From the NCBI RefSeq assembly GCF_037126435.1, contig NZ_CP147020.1, forward strand, positions 4,415,001 through 4,479,000: 64,000 nucleotides of DNA, given 5' to 3'. Under the pieces are notes generated by a model. The model was not told where the DNA came from. It did no database searches and worked only from the letters and a program-made list of their open reading frames with translations. A program made the translations under genes and the position numbers. Source of the DNA: Bernardetia sp. ABR2-2B (GTDB lineage: Bacteria > Bacteroidota > Bacteroidia > Cytophagales > Bernardetiaceae). Below are positions 16,350-26,106 of this stretch, one piece after another (the first letter of the stretch is position 1; each line of letters starts with the position of its first letter).

Positions 16350-17600
16350 ATGAAAATCATTAAAAAAACGTTGCGCCTTGCTGCCTTTACACTTTTTACA
16401 TTAGTTGTTTTAGTTATATTAGGTTTTAACTCATTAGCAAGACAAGTAGATTTACCTAAACCAGAAGGAAAATATAATGTAGGTGTTACTCACCGAATCA
16501 TTACTACAAACAGAGTAGCTGACTTTCATCAATTTGTGGATAGCAATAGAACAGTATATCTAAAAATATGGTATCCTGCAATAGAAGTGACTAATAAAGA
16601 AAAGGCTTCATCTATTGAGGGAGGCAAACAATCGGTAAAAGAAGTAATTAAAAACCCATCACTACTTGAAAGGGTAGGACTCAAACAAATACTCAAGATC
16701 AAGACAAATGCTTATTTCAATATTCCTATTGCTACTGGTAAGTTTCCTATGATTACCTACTCTCATCAGTATGGTGGTTGGGCATCTGAAAATGCTGACC
16801 TTTTTGAGAGCTTGGCAAGTAAAGGGTTTATTATAGTGGCTATTACACATCTAAATCAGGCTGTTTTTGCACCAATAAATGAAAAAACTATAATAGATTC
16901 AAAGACAATTCCATTATTTGATACTCTTGACAAACCACTTATTAAAACTTTGTATGGAAGTATTGATAATGCTGAACAACAATCTGTACTAGATAGTAGC
17001 TTGTTGGCAATCAGAAAACATCCCTATTTGGAATCAAGAAATAGGTATTCTGATATTTGGTCAGATGATATTATTACAGCTATTGATTATATGAAAGAAG
17101 CACAGATTAAAAGGCGTGACTTTTTCTTTGAAAAAATTGACACCTCTAAAATAGGCTCAATGGGTTTTTCATTTGGTGGAAACGCTGCTATCAATGCTAC
17201 CTTAAAAGATAGTTCTATACGTGCAGCTATAAATATGGATGGAACTGTTTATGGAGATTTTTATGATAAAAAATCAGATGCCAATATTCTATTCTTAGCA
17301 CGCTCAAACCCAAAGAAAAAAACGTTAAGTTACTTTGGTAATTTCCGAGATAAAAATAATCAACACTATCCAACTCTGATGTTTAGAGGGGCAGAACATA
17401 GCAACTTCTGTGACATGAACTATTTTTCTGCTCTATTTAGATGGGTAGGTGTTACAGGTAGTATTGATAGTCAGTTTATGAGCCAACATAAGAATCAAAT
17501 TGTATATGATTTTTTTATTACTTCATTCTATCAGTCAGATTTTAACCCTGAAAAATATACCCAAGATGAGCGAATCATAAATTATAAGCACTTAAATTAA
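16350..17600 (+). CDS. Alpha/beta hydrolase, platelet-activating-factor acetylhydrolase-like
   Basis: 416 residues. An N-terminal membrane segment (about 8-27, LAAFTLFTLVVLVILGFNSLA) anchors it or acts as a signal. VYLKIWYPA and KFPMITYSHQYGGWASENADLFESLASKGFIIVAITH are typical of PAF-AH/dienelactone-hydrolase-like lipases. The nucleophile elbow is GSMGFSFGGNAAINA, and AAINMDGTVYGD follows. A late histidine is probably in RGAEHSNFCD. It hydrolyses esters or short lipids at the envelope (inference from family). It is divergent from the LytS/LytTR operon and inside the 29-bp direct repeat pair. Confidence 0.8.
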   Translation: MKIIKKTLRLAAFTLFTLVVLVILGFNSLARQVDLPKPEGKYNVGVTHRIITTNRVADFHQFVDSNRTVYLKIWYPAIEVTNKEKASSIEGGKQSVKEVIKNPSLLERVGLKQILKIKTNAYFNIPIATGKFPMITYSHQYGGWASENADLFESLASKGFIIVAITHLNQAVFAPINEKTIIDSKTIPLFDTLDKPLIKTLYGSIDNAEQQSVLDSSLLAIRKHPYLESRNRYSDIWSDDIITAIDYMKEAQIKRRDFFFEKIDTSKIGSMGFSFGGNAAINATLKDSSIRAAINMDGTVYGDFYDKKSDANILFLARSNPKKKTLSYFGNFRDKNNQHYPTLMFRGAEHSNFCDMNYFSALFRWVGVTGSIDSQFMSQHKNQIVYDFFITSFYQSDFNPEKYTQDERIINYKHLN

Positions 17601-17681
17601 CACTTACTTTTTTTCAAAATACTCTATACCATGTAGTCTAACTTTATGAGAAAATCATAAAAAAAAGTATAAGAGTATAAG

Positions 17682-17710
17682 GATTGGCTTTCTACGAAGC
17701 AGAAATAAAA
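17682..17710 (+). repeat. 29-bp direct repeat, right copy
   Basis: Perfect copy of 14153-14181. Here it is non-coding and is followed by what looks like the original M61 terminator (17728-17764). Weak similarity extends about 15 bp further to the left. Confidence 0.85.
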
Positions 17711-17727
17711 GTTAAAATCTTTATTTT

Positions 17728-17764
17728 AGCCTTGACAGTGAAATTTATTTTTGTTGTCAAGGCT
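17728..17764 (+). terminator. Rho-independent terminator
   Basis: AGCCTTGACA (17728-17737) pairs perfectly with TGTCAAGGCT (17755-17764), followed by T6. It lies downstream of the right 29-bp repeat and may originally have served the M61 gene. Confidence 0.75.
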
Positions 17765-17853
17765 TTTTTATTGAATGTTTTCTTTTAGATAGAAATGAAA
17801 CAACTTACTAAAGATATTTTTGCTTTGAAGAATGAAGAATAAAAAATAAAAAA

Positions 17854-19998
17854 CTAAGGTCGTATTCCTATCAAAAGTATATCATCAGTTTGTTGGTTAT
17901 TGCCTTTCCAATTAGTAATAAAATTATCCCAAAATAAAGGTTGTTCTTTGTTTGCTAGATTTTCATTTTGTAATAAGAGTTTTTTAAAGGTTTTTCTCAT
18001 TACTTTCATGTTGTTTTCTCCTCCGAATTGGTCTTGTATTCCATCAGAAGAAAGATAAAATAGCGTATCTTTTTCTCTAAAAGGAACTTGATGAAGTGTA
18101 AATTTATTTTCTCCATAACTTCCACCAATGTAAATATTATCTCCTTTTATAGTTTCAAAACTATTATCTTTTACATAATAAAGAGGGTTTTTTGCACCCG
18201 AAAAGTAAAGCATTTCATTTGGTTTGTCTATTAATATCAGACAAGCATCTAAACCATCTTTATTTTTAGTTTCGTTTTGTTTGAGTGAAAAATAAATTTC
18301 TTTTCGTAGTTCGTCCAAAATTTCATTCGGCATTGTTTTATTCTTAACCAAAACCGTTTCATTCAGAATTTGATAACTAATCAAAGACATAAAAGCCCCT
18401 GGAACGCCGTGTCCTGTACAATCAAAAGCACCTATCAAATGTCTATCATTCTCTAAAGGCAAGTACCAATAAAAATCTCCACTCACAACATCACGAGGAC
18501 GAAAAAAGACAAAAAAATCAGAAAAAGTAGATTGAATTTTATCTATATTTGGAAGTATAGCCTCTTGAATATTGTTTGCGTATCGAATGCTATCTGTAAC
18601 TTTATTATGTTGTATTTGTAAGTCAGAAAAAACAGTTTTTAGAGATTCATTTGTTGTATCTAATTTTTCTATAAGCTGTCCCATTTCTTCATTTTTTTCA
18701 CTCAACTCTTGCGTTCGATGGGTTACTTTTTGCTCTAGTTCTGTATTTTTTTGCTCTATTAGTTTCTGAACTTCTAAAATCTGATTCTTTTCTAATTGCT
18801 CTTTTTCTAGTTCTTTTTCAGCAATTTGTTTTTTGATAAGATTAAAACGAGCAGCCAACGTAAAAGAAAAAAGTAACATCTGAATTACTATTGCGCCATT
18901 GAGAAAGTATATTTGAATTGTGCTAGTCTTATTGTCTAAGTAAATGTTGAAAACTATAAATACAAAAGATACAAGTATGAGTATGATATTGGTAGCCAAA
19001 AATTCTCTTGCTCCTAGTGCCTTTTGACGAACCTTCTGAACAGAAAAGATAAAAATACAAATGAAAAGGATTCCTGTAAAAATATCTGCTACACCGAGTG
19101 GAATAATAGAGCTATTGTAGAAACGACTTATAGAAGATGAAAGAAGAAAAGTAACTACAACCATTAAATTCAAAAGAAGAATTTTGCTCCAAGTATTCTT
19201 ATAACTCATTCTAAAATAAGCAAGGCAAAATAGTATATAAGAAACGATAGTCAGGCACATCGAAATATTTGAAAACAAAACTATTTGTTCAATAGTAAGA
19301 TATAATTCTTTAAAAACACTTGAGGCAGTAAGAAACCGTACTCCTAAAAAGCACAAAAACAAACTATAAAAAAGATAACTCCAGCTCTTTGTACTAATTG
19401 CCAAGAATAAATTATAGAAAAATAAAGCAAAGACAGCTCCCAAAACGAGCATAGAAACAATAGTATTAGTCAAAAAATCTTCTTCAAAGACTTTTTTACT
19501 TATGACAGAAATACGTAATTCTTTAGAACTCTGAAAATAAAATTGAGCTGGTATTTTTATATAAATCCGATGAGTTAAAGCCTTAGAAATAGGAGGAAAA
19601 GAAATTTTGTATTTAGAATAAATATAATCAGAAGAGGTGTACTTACTCCAAGTATTGTTAGTATCTTTTAGATACAAAACGCCATTTTTTCTAGGTTCAA
19701 TAGTGATTAACCATTTTTCAGAATCTTCTATTTTTATATCAGCATAAGTCCATATATATTTAGTATTCTTTGTTAGATATAAGGAATCTGAAAAATCTTT
19801 GTTTGTAATATCCTCAATGCTCAAGTTATCATTTTCGACTGTATAATAATTCAGAAAAGGTGTTATGTGAAAATTATTTTCTGTACTGTCTATAACTACA
19901 GATTCTTTTGCTAAAATAGTAGTAGATAAAAGCGCAAACAGCAAAACAAAAAGAAACCTTTTTTGAGATAACAAAGTAGATATAGACAAATAGTTCAT
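17854..19998 (-). CDS. 7TMR-DISM receptor with SpoIIE serine phosphatase domain
   Basis: 714 residues. A signal peptide (about 1-30) is followed by an extracytoplasmic 7TMR-DISMED2-like beta domain (about 35-175), seven membrane segments (about 180-390, with FFYNLFLAISTKSWSYLFYSLFL), a coiled coil (about 395-470) and a PP2C/SpoIIE phosphatase (about 475-714). The phosphatase has GDFYWYLPLEN, IGAFDCTGHGVPGAFMSLIS, LDACLILIDK and FYLSSDGIQDQFGG with the metal-binding aspartates. It probably dephosphorylates an anti-anti-sigma factor in response to an outside ligand. The 20-kb-distant propeller phosphatase (38308) has the same output domain. Confidence 0.93.
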   Translation of the reverse strand: MNYLSISTLLSQKRFLFVLLFALLSTTILAKESVVIDSTENNFHITPFLNYYTVENDNLSIEDITNKDFSDSLYLTKNTKYIWTYADIKIEDSEKWLITIEPRKNGVLYLKDTNNTWSKYTSSDYIYSKYKISFPPISKALTHRIYIKIPAQFYFQSSKELRISVISKKVFEEDFLTNTIVSMLVLGAVFALFFYNLFLAISTKSWSYLFYSLFLCFLGVRFLTASSVFKELYLTIEQIVLFSNISMCLTIVSYILFCLAYFRMSYKNTWSKILLLNLMVVVTFLLSSSISRFYNSSIIPLGVADIFTGILFICIFIFSVQKVRQKALGAREFLATNIILILVSFVFIVFNIYLDNKTSTIQIYFLNGAIVIQMLLFSFTLAARFNLIKKQIAEKELEKEQLEKNQILEVQKLIEQKNTELEQKVTHRTQELSEKNEEMGQLIEKLDTTNESLKTVFSDLQIQHNKVTDSIRYANNIQEAILPNIDKIQSTFSDFFVFFRPRDVVSGDFYWYLPLENDRHLIGAFDCTGHGVPGAFMSLISYQILNETVLVKNKTMPNEILDELRKEIYFSLKQNETKNKDGLDACLILIDKPNEMLYFSGAKNPLYYVKDNSFETIKGDNIYIGGSYGENKFTLHQVPFREKDTLFYLSSDGIQDQFGGENNMKVMRKTFKKLLLQNENLANKEQPLFWDNFITNWKGNNQQTDDILLIGIRP

Positions 19999-20212
19999 TT
20001 AAATAGACATAGATTCTGAATTAGGAATAACTCTAGTTTGAAACTACTTATTTTATAATTAACGACAAAATATAGTCTTCAATTTTATGATATACTATGA
20101 GTATTGATTGTTGTTGTTTTGAAAGAGAAGAAGTTTATTGTCAATATTTTTTAATGAGAAAGGATTAAATTTAAACAATTTTTCAAAAATAGCATTTCCC
20201 TACCATTTTCGT

Positions 20213-20220
20213 TACCTTTG
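20213..20220 (+). promoter_or_regulatory. TAnnTTTG -7 box of the symporter gene
   Basis: TACCTTTG matches the Bacteroidetes -7 consensus. Transcription would begin near 20227, so the ATG at 20273, not an earlier one at 20228, is the likely translation start. No clear -33 TTTG is seen. Confidence 0.5.
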
Positions 20221-20272
20221 AAATTTTGTGTTTTATAATATTATTTCAAAATTATCAAAAGAACGTTTTTTA

Positions 20273-21727
20273 ATGGATTTACATTGGATAGATATTAGTA
20301 TTTTTATTGTTTATTTTATTGCGCTGTTGGCTATCGGTTTTTATTTTTATCGTACTAACAAATCAGACGAAGATTATTATGTTGGTGGGCGTGGACTTTC
20401 AGCAGGGCATATCGGACTTTCCGTAGTAGCGACAGATGTAGGAGGAGGTTTTTCGATTGGATTGGGAGGACTGGGTTTTTCGATTGGAATTGCAGGAAGT
20501 TGGATGTTATTTACAGGTCTTTTAGGAGCGTGGCTAAGTGCCGTTTATCTGATTCCTAAAGTATATCCGATTGCAAAAAAGAAAAAACTGCTTAGTTTTC
20601 CCCAAGCTGTTGAACATTATTATACAAGAGATGTAGCACTAGCAGCAGGTATTATTTCACTCATTGGTTATGTGGGCTTTTCTAGTAGTCAGATTTTGGC
20701 TGGTGCAAAACTGGCTTCAGCTACCTTTCCGACGGCTATTACTTTAGAACAAGCCGTTTGGGCAATGGGCGTAGTGGCTGTTCTTTATACTGTTTTTGGA
20801 GGAATAAAAGCTGTAATTTATACTGATACGGTACAATGGATTATTTTACTTACAGGTCTTGTCGGAATTGGTCTTCCGATGGGTTATTATTTTGTAGGTG
20901 GAATGGAAGGAATAAAAGAAAGTCTTCCATCTGAAATGCTCTCATTAGGAAATATTACCGTTTCTCAAGTCATAAATTGGTTTATTACGATTGTACCAAT
21001 TTGGTTTGTTGGAATGACACTTTATCAACGAATTTATGCAGCAAAAGACGAAAAAACGGCAATTCGTGCGTGGCGTATTGCAGGAGTTTTTGAATATCCA
21101 TTTATGGCTTTTATGGGAGTTTTATTGGGAATGTTTGCCAAAGTTGCTTATTTGCAAGGGGCTTTTGCAGAGGCTGGTTTTACGGTGGCGACGGCTACTA
21201 CAAATCCATTAGATGCTGAAATGGGTTTACCTCTTTTACTTCGTACTATGCTTCCTGTTGGCTTAATGGGTCTGATGCTTTCGGCTTATTTTTCTGCAAT
21301 TATGTCGACGGCTGATAGTTGTTTGATGGCTGCTTCTGGAAACCTAATGACTGATATTATTGGTCGTTTCAAAAAGAAAATGGCAAGTAATTTAATTCTA
21401 TCTCAAATCCTAACTTTCGTTATTGGTGCTTTTGCGATTGTACTTGCTTTGCATATGCAAAACGTTTTGGAACTGATGCTTTATTCGTATGCTTTTATGG
21501 TTTCGGGTTTGTTTGTACCTGTTTTGGCAATGCTTTTTATCAAAAACCCAAGTCCTGCTGCTGCTTTGGTCGCAATGATTGGAGGAGGAACGACTACACT
21601 AATTTTGATTTTGATGCAAAAACTAAATGGTTTAAAGTTGCCTTACGAGTTAGATGCAAATCTTTTTGGGATAAGTGTTTCTATTATGCTTTTTGCAATC
21701 GTTCATGTTTCGGTTTCTAAGAAATAG
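20273..21727 (+). CDS. Sodium:solute symporter (SSF family)
   Basis: 484 residues from ATG 20273 (MDLHWIDISIFIVYF). An in-frame ATG at 20228 would sit at the predicted transcription start and adds a polar tail, so it is not preferred. About 13 membrane segments are visible. Family signatures include SDEDYYVGGRGLSAGHIGLS at the end of TM1 and ATDVGGGFSIGLGGLGFSIG in TM2, and later SAYFSAIMSTADSCLMAASG, which contains sodium-site serines. It imports an unidentified organic solute with Na+ across the inner membrane. It stands alone. Confidence 0.92.
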   Translation: MDLHWIDISIFIVYFIALLAIGFYFYRTNKSDEDYYVGGRGLSAGHIGLSVVATDVGGGFSIGLGGLGFSIGIAGSWMLFTGLLGAWLSAVYLIPKVYPIAKKKKLLSFPQAVEHYYTRDVALAAGIISLIGYVGFSSSQILAGAKLASATFPTAITLEQAVWAMGVVAVLYTVFGGIKAVIYTDTVQWIILLTGLVGIGLPMGYYFVGGMEGIKESLPSEMLSLGNITVSQVINWFITIVPIWFVGMTLYQRIYAAKDEKTAIRAWRIAGVFEYPFMAFMGVLLGMFAKVAYLQGAFAEAGFTVATATTNPLDAEMGLPLLLRTMLPVGLMGLMLSAYFSAIMSTADSCLMAASGNLMTDIIGRFKKKMASNLILSQILTFVIGAFAIVLALHMQNVLELMLYSYAFMVSGLFVPVLAMLFIKNPSPAAALVAMIGGGTTTLILILMQKLNGLKLPYELDANLFGISVSIMLFAIVHVSVSKK

Positions 21728-22010
21728 AAAAAATATTGATGATTTTGTATGAGGAAGAAAAGGTTGTTTTTGTTGCCGATATTGCTTCGTTATTTCAAAT
21801 TTTAAAAGAAAAATAATAGTTTGATGCAACGTATCAGTAACTTTTTACATCTAATAAGTAACAGAAGCATCATTTTTGAGTTAAAATAAGTAGAGGATTA
21901 TGAGTTTTGGCTTAAATCTTAACTTTGAGAGAACTTCAATAAAAGTAAATAAAACCAACAATTAGTAAATTAATAAATCAAAAATACATTCAAATTATAC
22001 CTATATCATT

Positions 22011-23150
22011 ATGAAAAATAAAATAAAAAACACAAGCAAAAATCAAACAAGGTCGCACCCAATTATTGGTTCTATTATCGGTTCGCCTCCTTCTTTCCAT
22101 TCTATCATTGGAGTTTTGGTAGCTTTCTTTATCTTTTCAGCAAACTCTTTTGCACAAGATGTAGATTATGATGATGTGTATGGTTCGAAGAAAAACCGTG
22201 TCGCCTTATCAAATAAAAAAGCTAAAGCAGAAGCATTAGCGCAACAACGTGCCGATGAAGCTCGTGCAAGGGCAGAAGCAGAATATGCACAACAAGCCGA
22301 AATTAGAGCAAAATTAGATGCTCAAGAAGCACAAGCAAATCAGTTTACACCAACTTACACGCCTTATCAACAACAAAATTGTAACGGCTGTCAGCAGTTT
22401 AATCAATTCAGTAACCCATGTGGAGTAAATCCATGTGGTAACGTAGTGGTTACAAATCCGTGTGGTTATTCAAACCCATGTGGTTTTGGTGGAAATAACT
22501 GGAATAGAGGTTGGAACTCTGGCTGGTCAGTAGGTTGGAATTCTCGTTTTGGCTGGAATTCTGGTTGGTCTGTAGGTTATGGAAACAGATGGAATACGTG
22601 GAACGACCCTTACTGGAACAGAGGATGGAATAGAGGTTGGGGAAATGGCTATTATGGCTATGGAAATTCTTGGAATAATGGTTGGAGAAATAACAACTGG
22701 AATAATAATGTATGGAACTCGTGTGATAGAATTTATAGAGGAGACACTCGCAGCCAAAATATAACAGCAGCACGTCAGCGTAGAGGAGGAAATGTTATCA
22801 TTCCTACAAGAACAGGTAGTAATACAAATAATAACAATACTCGCACCACAGGAGGAACAACAAACAACAACAACAACCGTTTTTCTAATACTAGAAACAG
22901 CAATAACGGAAACTATAATAACTCTAACCAAAGAGGAAATAGCAATAATACTAGAACTAACACTCGTAGTAATACAAATTCAAATCGTAGAAGTAATACA
23001 GGAACAAGTACAAGAAAAAGTTCAAATACTCGTTCGAATAATAGAAGTGGAAGTTCTACTCGTAGCTCTAGTGGAAGCCGTTCTAAATCTAGTGGTGGGA
23101 GCCGTGGAGGAGGAAGCAGCCGTTCACGCAGAGGTGGAGGAGGAAAGTAA
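22011..23150 (+). CDS. Secreted low-complexity Asn/Gly/Ser/Arg-rich protein
   Basis: 379 residues. A long N-region precedes the signal peptide core (about 31-48, IIGVLVAFFIFSANSFAQD). The mature part has an Ala/Glu/Arg-rich helix (about 65-105), a Cys-containing PCG repeat region (NPCGVNPCGN, NPCGYSNPCGF), a Trp/Gly/Asn-rich block with repeated GWNSGWSVGW-like units (about 165-235), and a long Asn/Thr/Ser/Arg tail ending GGG. This is likely a surface or matrix component; the sequence suggests an extended, disordered, possibly nucleic-acid- or sugar-binding tail. No domain family is recognised. A terminator follows. Confidence 0.8.
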   Translation: MKNKIKNTSKNQTRSHPIIGSIIGSPPSFHSIIGVLVAFFIFSANSFAQDVDYDDVYGSKKNRVALSNKKAKAEALAQQRADEARARAEAEYAQQAEIRAKLDAQEAQANQFTPTYTPYQQQNCNGCQQFNQFSNPCGVNPCGNVVVTNPCGYSNPCGFGGNNWNRGWNSGWSVGWNSRFGWNSGWSVGYGNRWNTWNDPYWNRGWNRGWGNGYYGYGNSWNNGWRNNNWNNNVWNSCDRIYRGDTRSQNITAARQRRGGNVIIPTRTGSNTNNNNTRTTGGTTNNNNNRFSNTRNSNNGNYNNSNQRGNSNNTRTNTRSNTNSNRRSNTGTSTRKSSNTRSNNRSGSSTRSSSGSRSKSSGGSRGGGSSRSRRGGGGK

Positions 23151-23172
23151 CCTTCTTATTGATTAGTACATA

Positions 23173-23212
23173 AAAAAAAGGCTTTTTACAGCAATGTAGA
23201 AAGCCTTTTTTT
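23173..23212. terminator. Bidirectional terminator
   Basis: AAAAAAAGGCTTT (23173-23185) pairs with AAAGCCTTTTTTT (23200-23212), giving T-runs in both directions between two convergent genes. Confidence 0.85.
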
Positions 23213-23222
23213 GTTTTAAAAA

Positions 23223-24659
23223 TCATTCTGTTTCTTTCTTTCGAACTACTATTTCAGCCAGACAACGAAAACCCAACCAAGCCTTTGGAGCATCATATTT
23301 TTGAACTCTATCAGCAGCACACTCTTCTAAGGTATGAACAAAACTTCCTCCTTTGGCAATACCTTTTGTAGCAGTCATTTCGGCTACGTTTCCGAAGATA
23401 TTGTAGATACCAAAATGTCTTGTTGGTTTGTAAAGATATATCCAGTTAGTTATCAAATTATCAAAACTTCCATAGCCTTTCCAAGAAGAAGCAAATCCAC
23501 CATCGAAATAAGGCTTTTTATATTCTGTTTTATAATTAAACATTCTCTTATAACTGGTATCACTTTCAAAATAATTTTTCATATCCAACTTTACTCTTTC
23601 AATAGAATAAGTGGAATCTGCATATTTTTTTGCTGAACGATAAATCTTTCGTTTTTCTTTTTCTGTATATCTTCTTCTTGTAGAGTATCCTCCAAGTTGA
23701 TAATTGAGGTCATCTTTTATTGCTGCATATTCCCACTCTTTTTCTGTTGGAAGCCTGTAGTGTACAATTACTTCATAGTCTTTGTTTTTATTTTCTTTTT
23801 TCCAGCCATCATTTACCATATTCGCTCTCCAAATACAATACCCTTGTGCTTGTTGATAACTAATTCCAACGACAGGGTGGTTTTTAAATCTTGGGTAACG
23901 AGGATAATGATCGACATATGGGTTAAAATAAACAGAATCAAAAATAACCGTATTAGATAAGTTCTCTAAATAACAGTTTTTAGAAGAATCTTTATTGAGA
24001 TAATATAGATACTCTACCCAATGAACATTCGATATCTCTGTCTCATCCATAAATATTGCTGTATCTATTTCAATTCCATTTGGAGGAGTTACTTTTGAAT
24101 AAACTTTAGCAATCTTCTTTTTATCTTTTTTTGTTAAATTTTCTTGAGATTCTTTTAGCTTATCAAAACGTTTTTGATGATATTCTATGGCTGCTATTCT
24201 GTTTAAAGAATCTTGTATTCTCTCTTTTTCTTCTCTTTCTATTTTCTCTAGAATTGGTTTTGGTAGAATATAGATTTTTTGGAAAAGTGTTTCAACAGAG
24301 TCCTTAACTGGGTTGTTGTATTGTATTATAAAATACTCATCTTTCCAAACGATATAAGAAATCGGATAGGCATAGCTTTCATCATTCTTTATATTATTAT
24401 AAGTATGTGTCTTTATAGGTTGTCTTCCTCTAGCTAATGTAATTACAATATAATCGTCTTTATCATTTGAATCTAAATCCTCAAAAACAAAATTTACTTT
24501 CTTAGGAATTCCATTTGGATAAATAGTATCTGTTTCAGACTGTAAGTTAGAAGGCTTAATAAAAACAGTCAAAACACTATCTTCAAAAGAATGCGAAACT
24601 ACTTGAGAATAAGAAACAAAAGGCAAAAACAAAAAGACTATGAGAAAGATATTTTTCAT
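23223..24659 (-). CDS. SUMF1/FGE-sulfatase-domain protein, GldJ/GldK-like
   Basis: 478 residues with a signal peptide (about 1-19). The N-terminal half is a non-catalytic extension with a charged helix (about 125-190). The C-terminal half is a formylglycine-generating-enzyme-like domain: FMDETEISNVHWVEYLYYLN, NHPVVGISYQQAQGYCIWRA, YRLPTEKEWEYAA, NIFGNVAEMTA, GIAKGGSFVH and LGFRCLAE. In Bacteroidota such proteins include the gliding and type IX secretion lipoproteins GldJ and GldK, but no lipobox cysteine is seen here, so it may only be a relative. Location: periplasm or outer membrane. Confidence 0.85.
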   Translation of the reverse strand: MKNIFLIVFLFLPFVSYSQVVSHSFEDSVLTVFIKPSNLQSETDTIYPNGIPKKVNFVFEDLDSNDKDDYIVITLARGRQPIKTHTYNNIKNDESYAYPISYIVWKDEYFIIQYNNPVKDSVETLFQKIYILPKPILEKIEREEKERIQDSLNRIAAIEYHQKRFDKLKESQENLTKKDKKKIAKVYSKVTPPNGIEIDTAIFMDETEISNVHWVEYLYYLNKDSSKNCYLENLSNTVIFDSVYFNPYVDHYPRYPRFKNHPVVGISYQQAQGYCIWRANMVNDGWKKENKNKDYEVIVHYRLPTEKEWEYAAIKDDLNYQLGGYSTRRRYTEKEKRKIYRSAKKYADSTYSIERVKLDMKNYFESDTSYKRMFNYKTEYKKPYFDGGFASSWKGYGSFDNLITNWIYLYKPTRHFGIYNIFGNVAEMTATKGIAKGGSFVHTLEECAADRVQKYDAPKAWLGFRCLAEIVVRKKETE

Positions 24660-25092
24660 TGAATAAAAAGTAGAACTAAAAGATAGGAATATAGAAAAAC
24701 TAAATAACTAAATATTGATTTTCTAACGTGGCTTAATCTATTTTAGTTTACAATGAAAAGGAAAGGAGTAAATAAATTGCACTTATTAAAGAATAAAATT
24801 AGATAGGCAGTTTTGCAACGAATTTGAGTATTCGAAAGAGCATAAGTAGTGCAAGATGTAGTTTGAAAGGCAATAATACAAGTTATTTTTGACAAACCTA
24901 TTGTTTTCTGAAAAAAAAATCCGTATTTTTGTAAAACGTTTTGAATTACAGTAAACAAATTTTCAAATATTTTCAATAAAATAAATTTAGTAATTTCTTT
25001 TATAAAAATACTTAATGAATAATAAGTAATAAGCTTAGTTTCATAATTCGAAGCAAAAAAATTAAAGAATATTTTACCAAACTTTTTATACT
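24660..25092. other. 433-bp spacer without a supported gene
   Basis: AT-rich divergent spacer. A 77-codon minus-strand reading frame (24743-24976) has a Phe/Ile/Lys composition typical of random AT-rich DNA and is not called. A TATTTTTG at about 24913 could be a -7 box for the glycogen-synthase-like gene. Nothing else is recognised. Confidence 0.5.
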
Positions 25093-25947
25093 ATGTCGGA
25101 GAGCCTACGCATACTTTATGTAACGAGCGAGATTACACCATTTTTGAATAAGTTAGGAGTTGGAGATTATGTACGTCCGTTGCCAGAAGCAATGCAGAAC
25201 AAAGATATCGAAATCCGTATTATCGTACCACGTTGGGGAGTTATCAATGAGCGTAAAAATCGCCTTCACGAAGTAGTCAGACTTTCTGGAATCAATATTA
25301 CAGTTGGAGAAGAAGACAAACCACTTACTATCAAAGTAGCTTCTATTCCACAAGCCAAAATGCAGGTGTACTTTATCGATAATGAAGATTATTTCCACCG
25401 TAAGAAGTTATATAAAGACAAAGCAGAAAATCTTTTTGAAGATAATGACGAACGTGCTATCTTCTTCTGTAAAGGTGTTGCCGAAACAGTGAAAAAACTA
25501 GGTTGGGCACCTGATATTGTGCATTGTAACGATTGGTTTACGGGTCTCTTGCCTTTATACCTCCGTACAACATATCAAAATGAACCTCTTTTTAAAGAAT
25601 CAAAAATTGTTTCTTCGGTGTATGATAATCTTTTTGAGCAAAATTTTGATGCCTCTACCATTGCAGACAAAGTAGCCTTAGATGATATTACAGAAGAAAT
25701 GTTAGCTTCTCTTGTTGCAAACCCAACTCCACAAGGATTTATGGAAATGGGTGCAAAATATTCTGATTGTGTAGTAAATGCACAGGAATCTGGCAAAACA
25801 AATGATATTATTGCAGCTTCTTCATCAGAAAATGTAAGTACAATTGTAGGAGATAAAGAAGCAATTTGTGATGGATATTTCGAAATCTATAAGACACTTT
25901 TAGGCGATAAAATGACAGAGTTAGTTGAAGAAGAAAAAACAGCCTAA
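25093..25947 (+). CDS. Glycogen/starch synthase-like protein, N-terminal domain only
   Basis: 284 residues, about 60% of a bacterial glycogen synthase. It starts SESLRILYVTSEITPF and contains LPEAMQNKDIEIRIIVPRWG, MQVYFIDNEDYFHRKKLY and APDIVHCNDWFTGLLPLYL, which mark a GT5 N-terminal (GT-B first half) domain. The C-terminal ADP-glucose-binding half is absent. The canonical KxGGL site is altered to NKLGVGD, and the second half is acidic and degenerate. In Bacteroidota this short protein commonly stands next to DUF4270 and glmS, as here. A catalytic role is doubtful; a structural or regulatory role is possible. Confidence 0.82.
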   Translation: MSESLRILYVTSEITPFLNKLGVGDYVRPLPEAMQNKDIEIRIIVPRWGVINERKNRLHEVVRLSGINITVGEEDKPLTIKVASIPQAKMQVYFIDNEDYFHRKKLYKDKAENLFEDNDERAIFFCKGVAETVKKLGWAPDIVHCNDWFTGLLPLYLRTTYQNEPLFKESKIVSSVYDNLFEQNFDASTIADKVALDDITEEMLASLVANPTPQGFMEMGAKYSDCVVNAQESGKTNDIIAASSSENVSTIVGDKEAICDGYFEIYKTLLGDKMTELVEEEKTA

Positions 25948-25998
25948 GAAATATTAAGAGAATATTAAGAAAATACTCTAAAGCAATATATTTTTTAT

Positions 25999-26036
25999 AA
26001 AAAACAGACAGAATAAGCTTATTCTGTCTGTTTTTT
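25999..26036. terminator. Perfect palindromic terminator
   Basis: AAAACAGACAGAATAAG (26001-26017) and its exact inverted copy (26018-26034), extended by two A/T pairs on each side, are followed by a T-run. It terminates the glycogen-synthase-like gene. Confidence 0.85.
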
Positions 26037-26098
26037 GTTTGCATATCACTTTCTGATTCTCAAAATAGCTAAATACTTCAATATATCTATATAATTTG

Positions 26099-26106
26099 TA
26101 CTTTTG
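26099..26106 (+). promoter_or_regulatory. Possible TAnnTTTG -7 box (imperfect) for the DUF4270 gene
   Basis: TACTTTTG, about 120 bp upstream of the start codon, fits TAnnTTTG; a -33 element is not clear. The long leader would contain no other obvious signal. Confidence 0.35.

Noticed and set aside
21739-21816. A 25-codon ORF directly after the symporter gene (MILYEEEKVVFVADIASLFQ...)
   Set aside because: Protein-like composition but too short to support; there is no homology, start signal or conservation to judge from.
22450-23166. Several open frames on both strands within the N/G-rich secreted protein gene
   Set aside because: They result from the low-complexity repeats (AAT/GGA) of the real gene.
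24743-24976. A 77-codon minus-strand reading frame in the 433-bp spacer
   Set aside because: Composition (Phe, Ile, Lys, Thr) is that of translated AT-rich non-coding DNA and no motif is visible.
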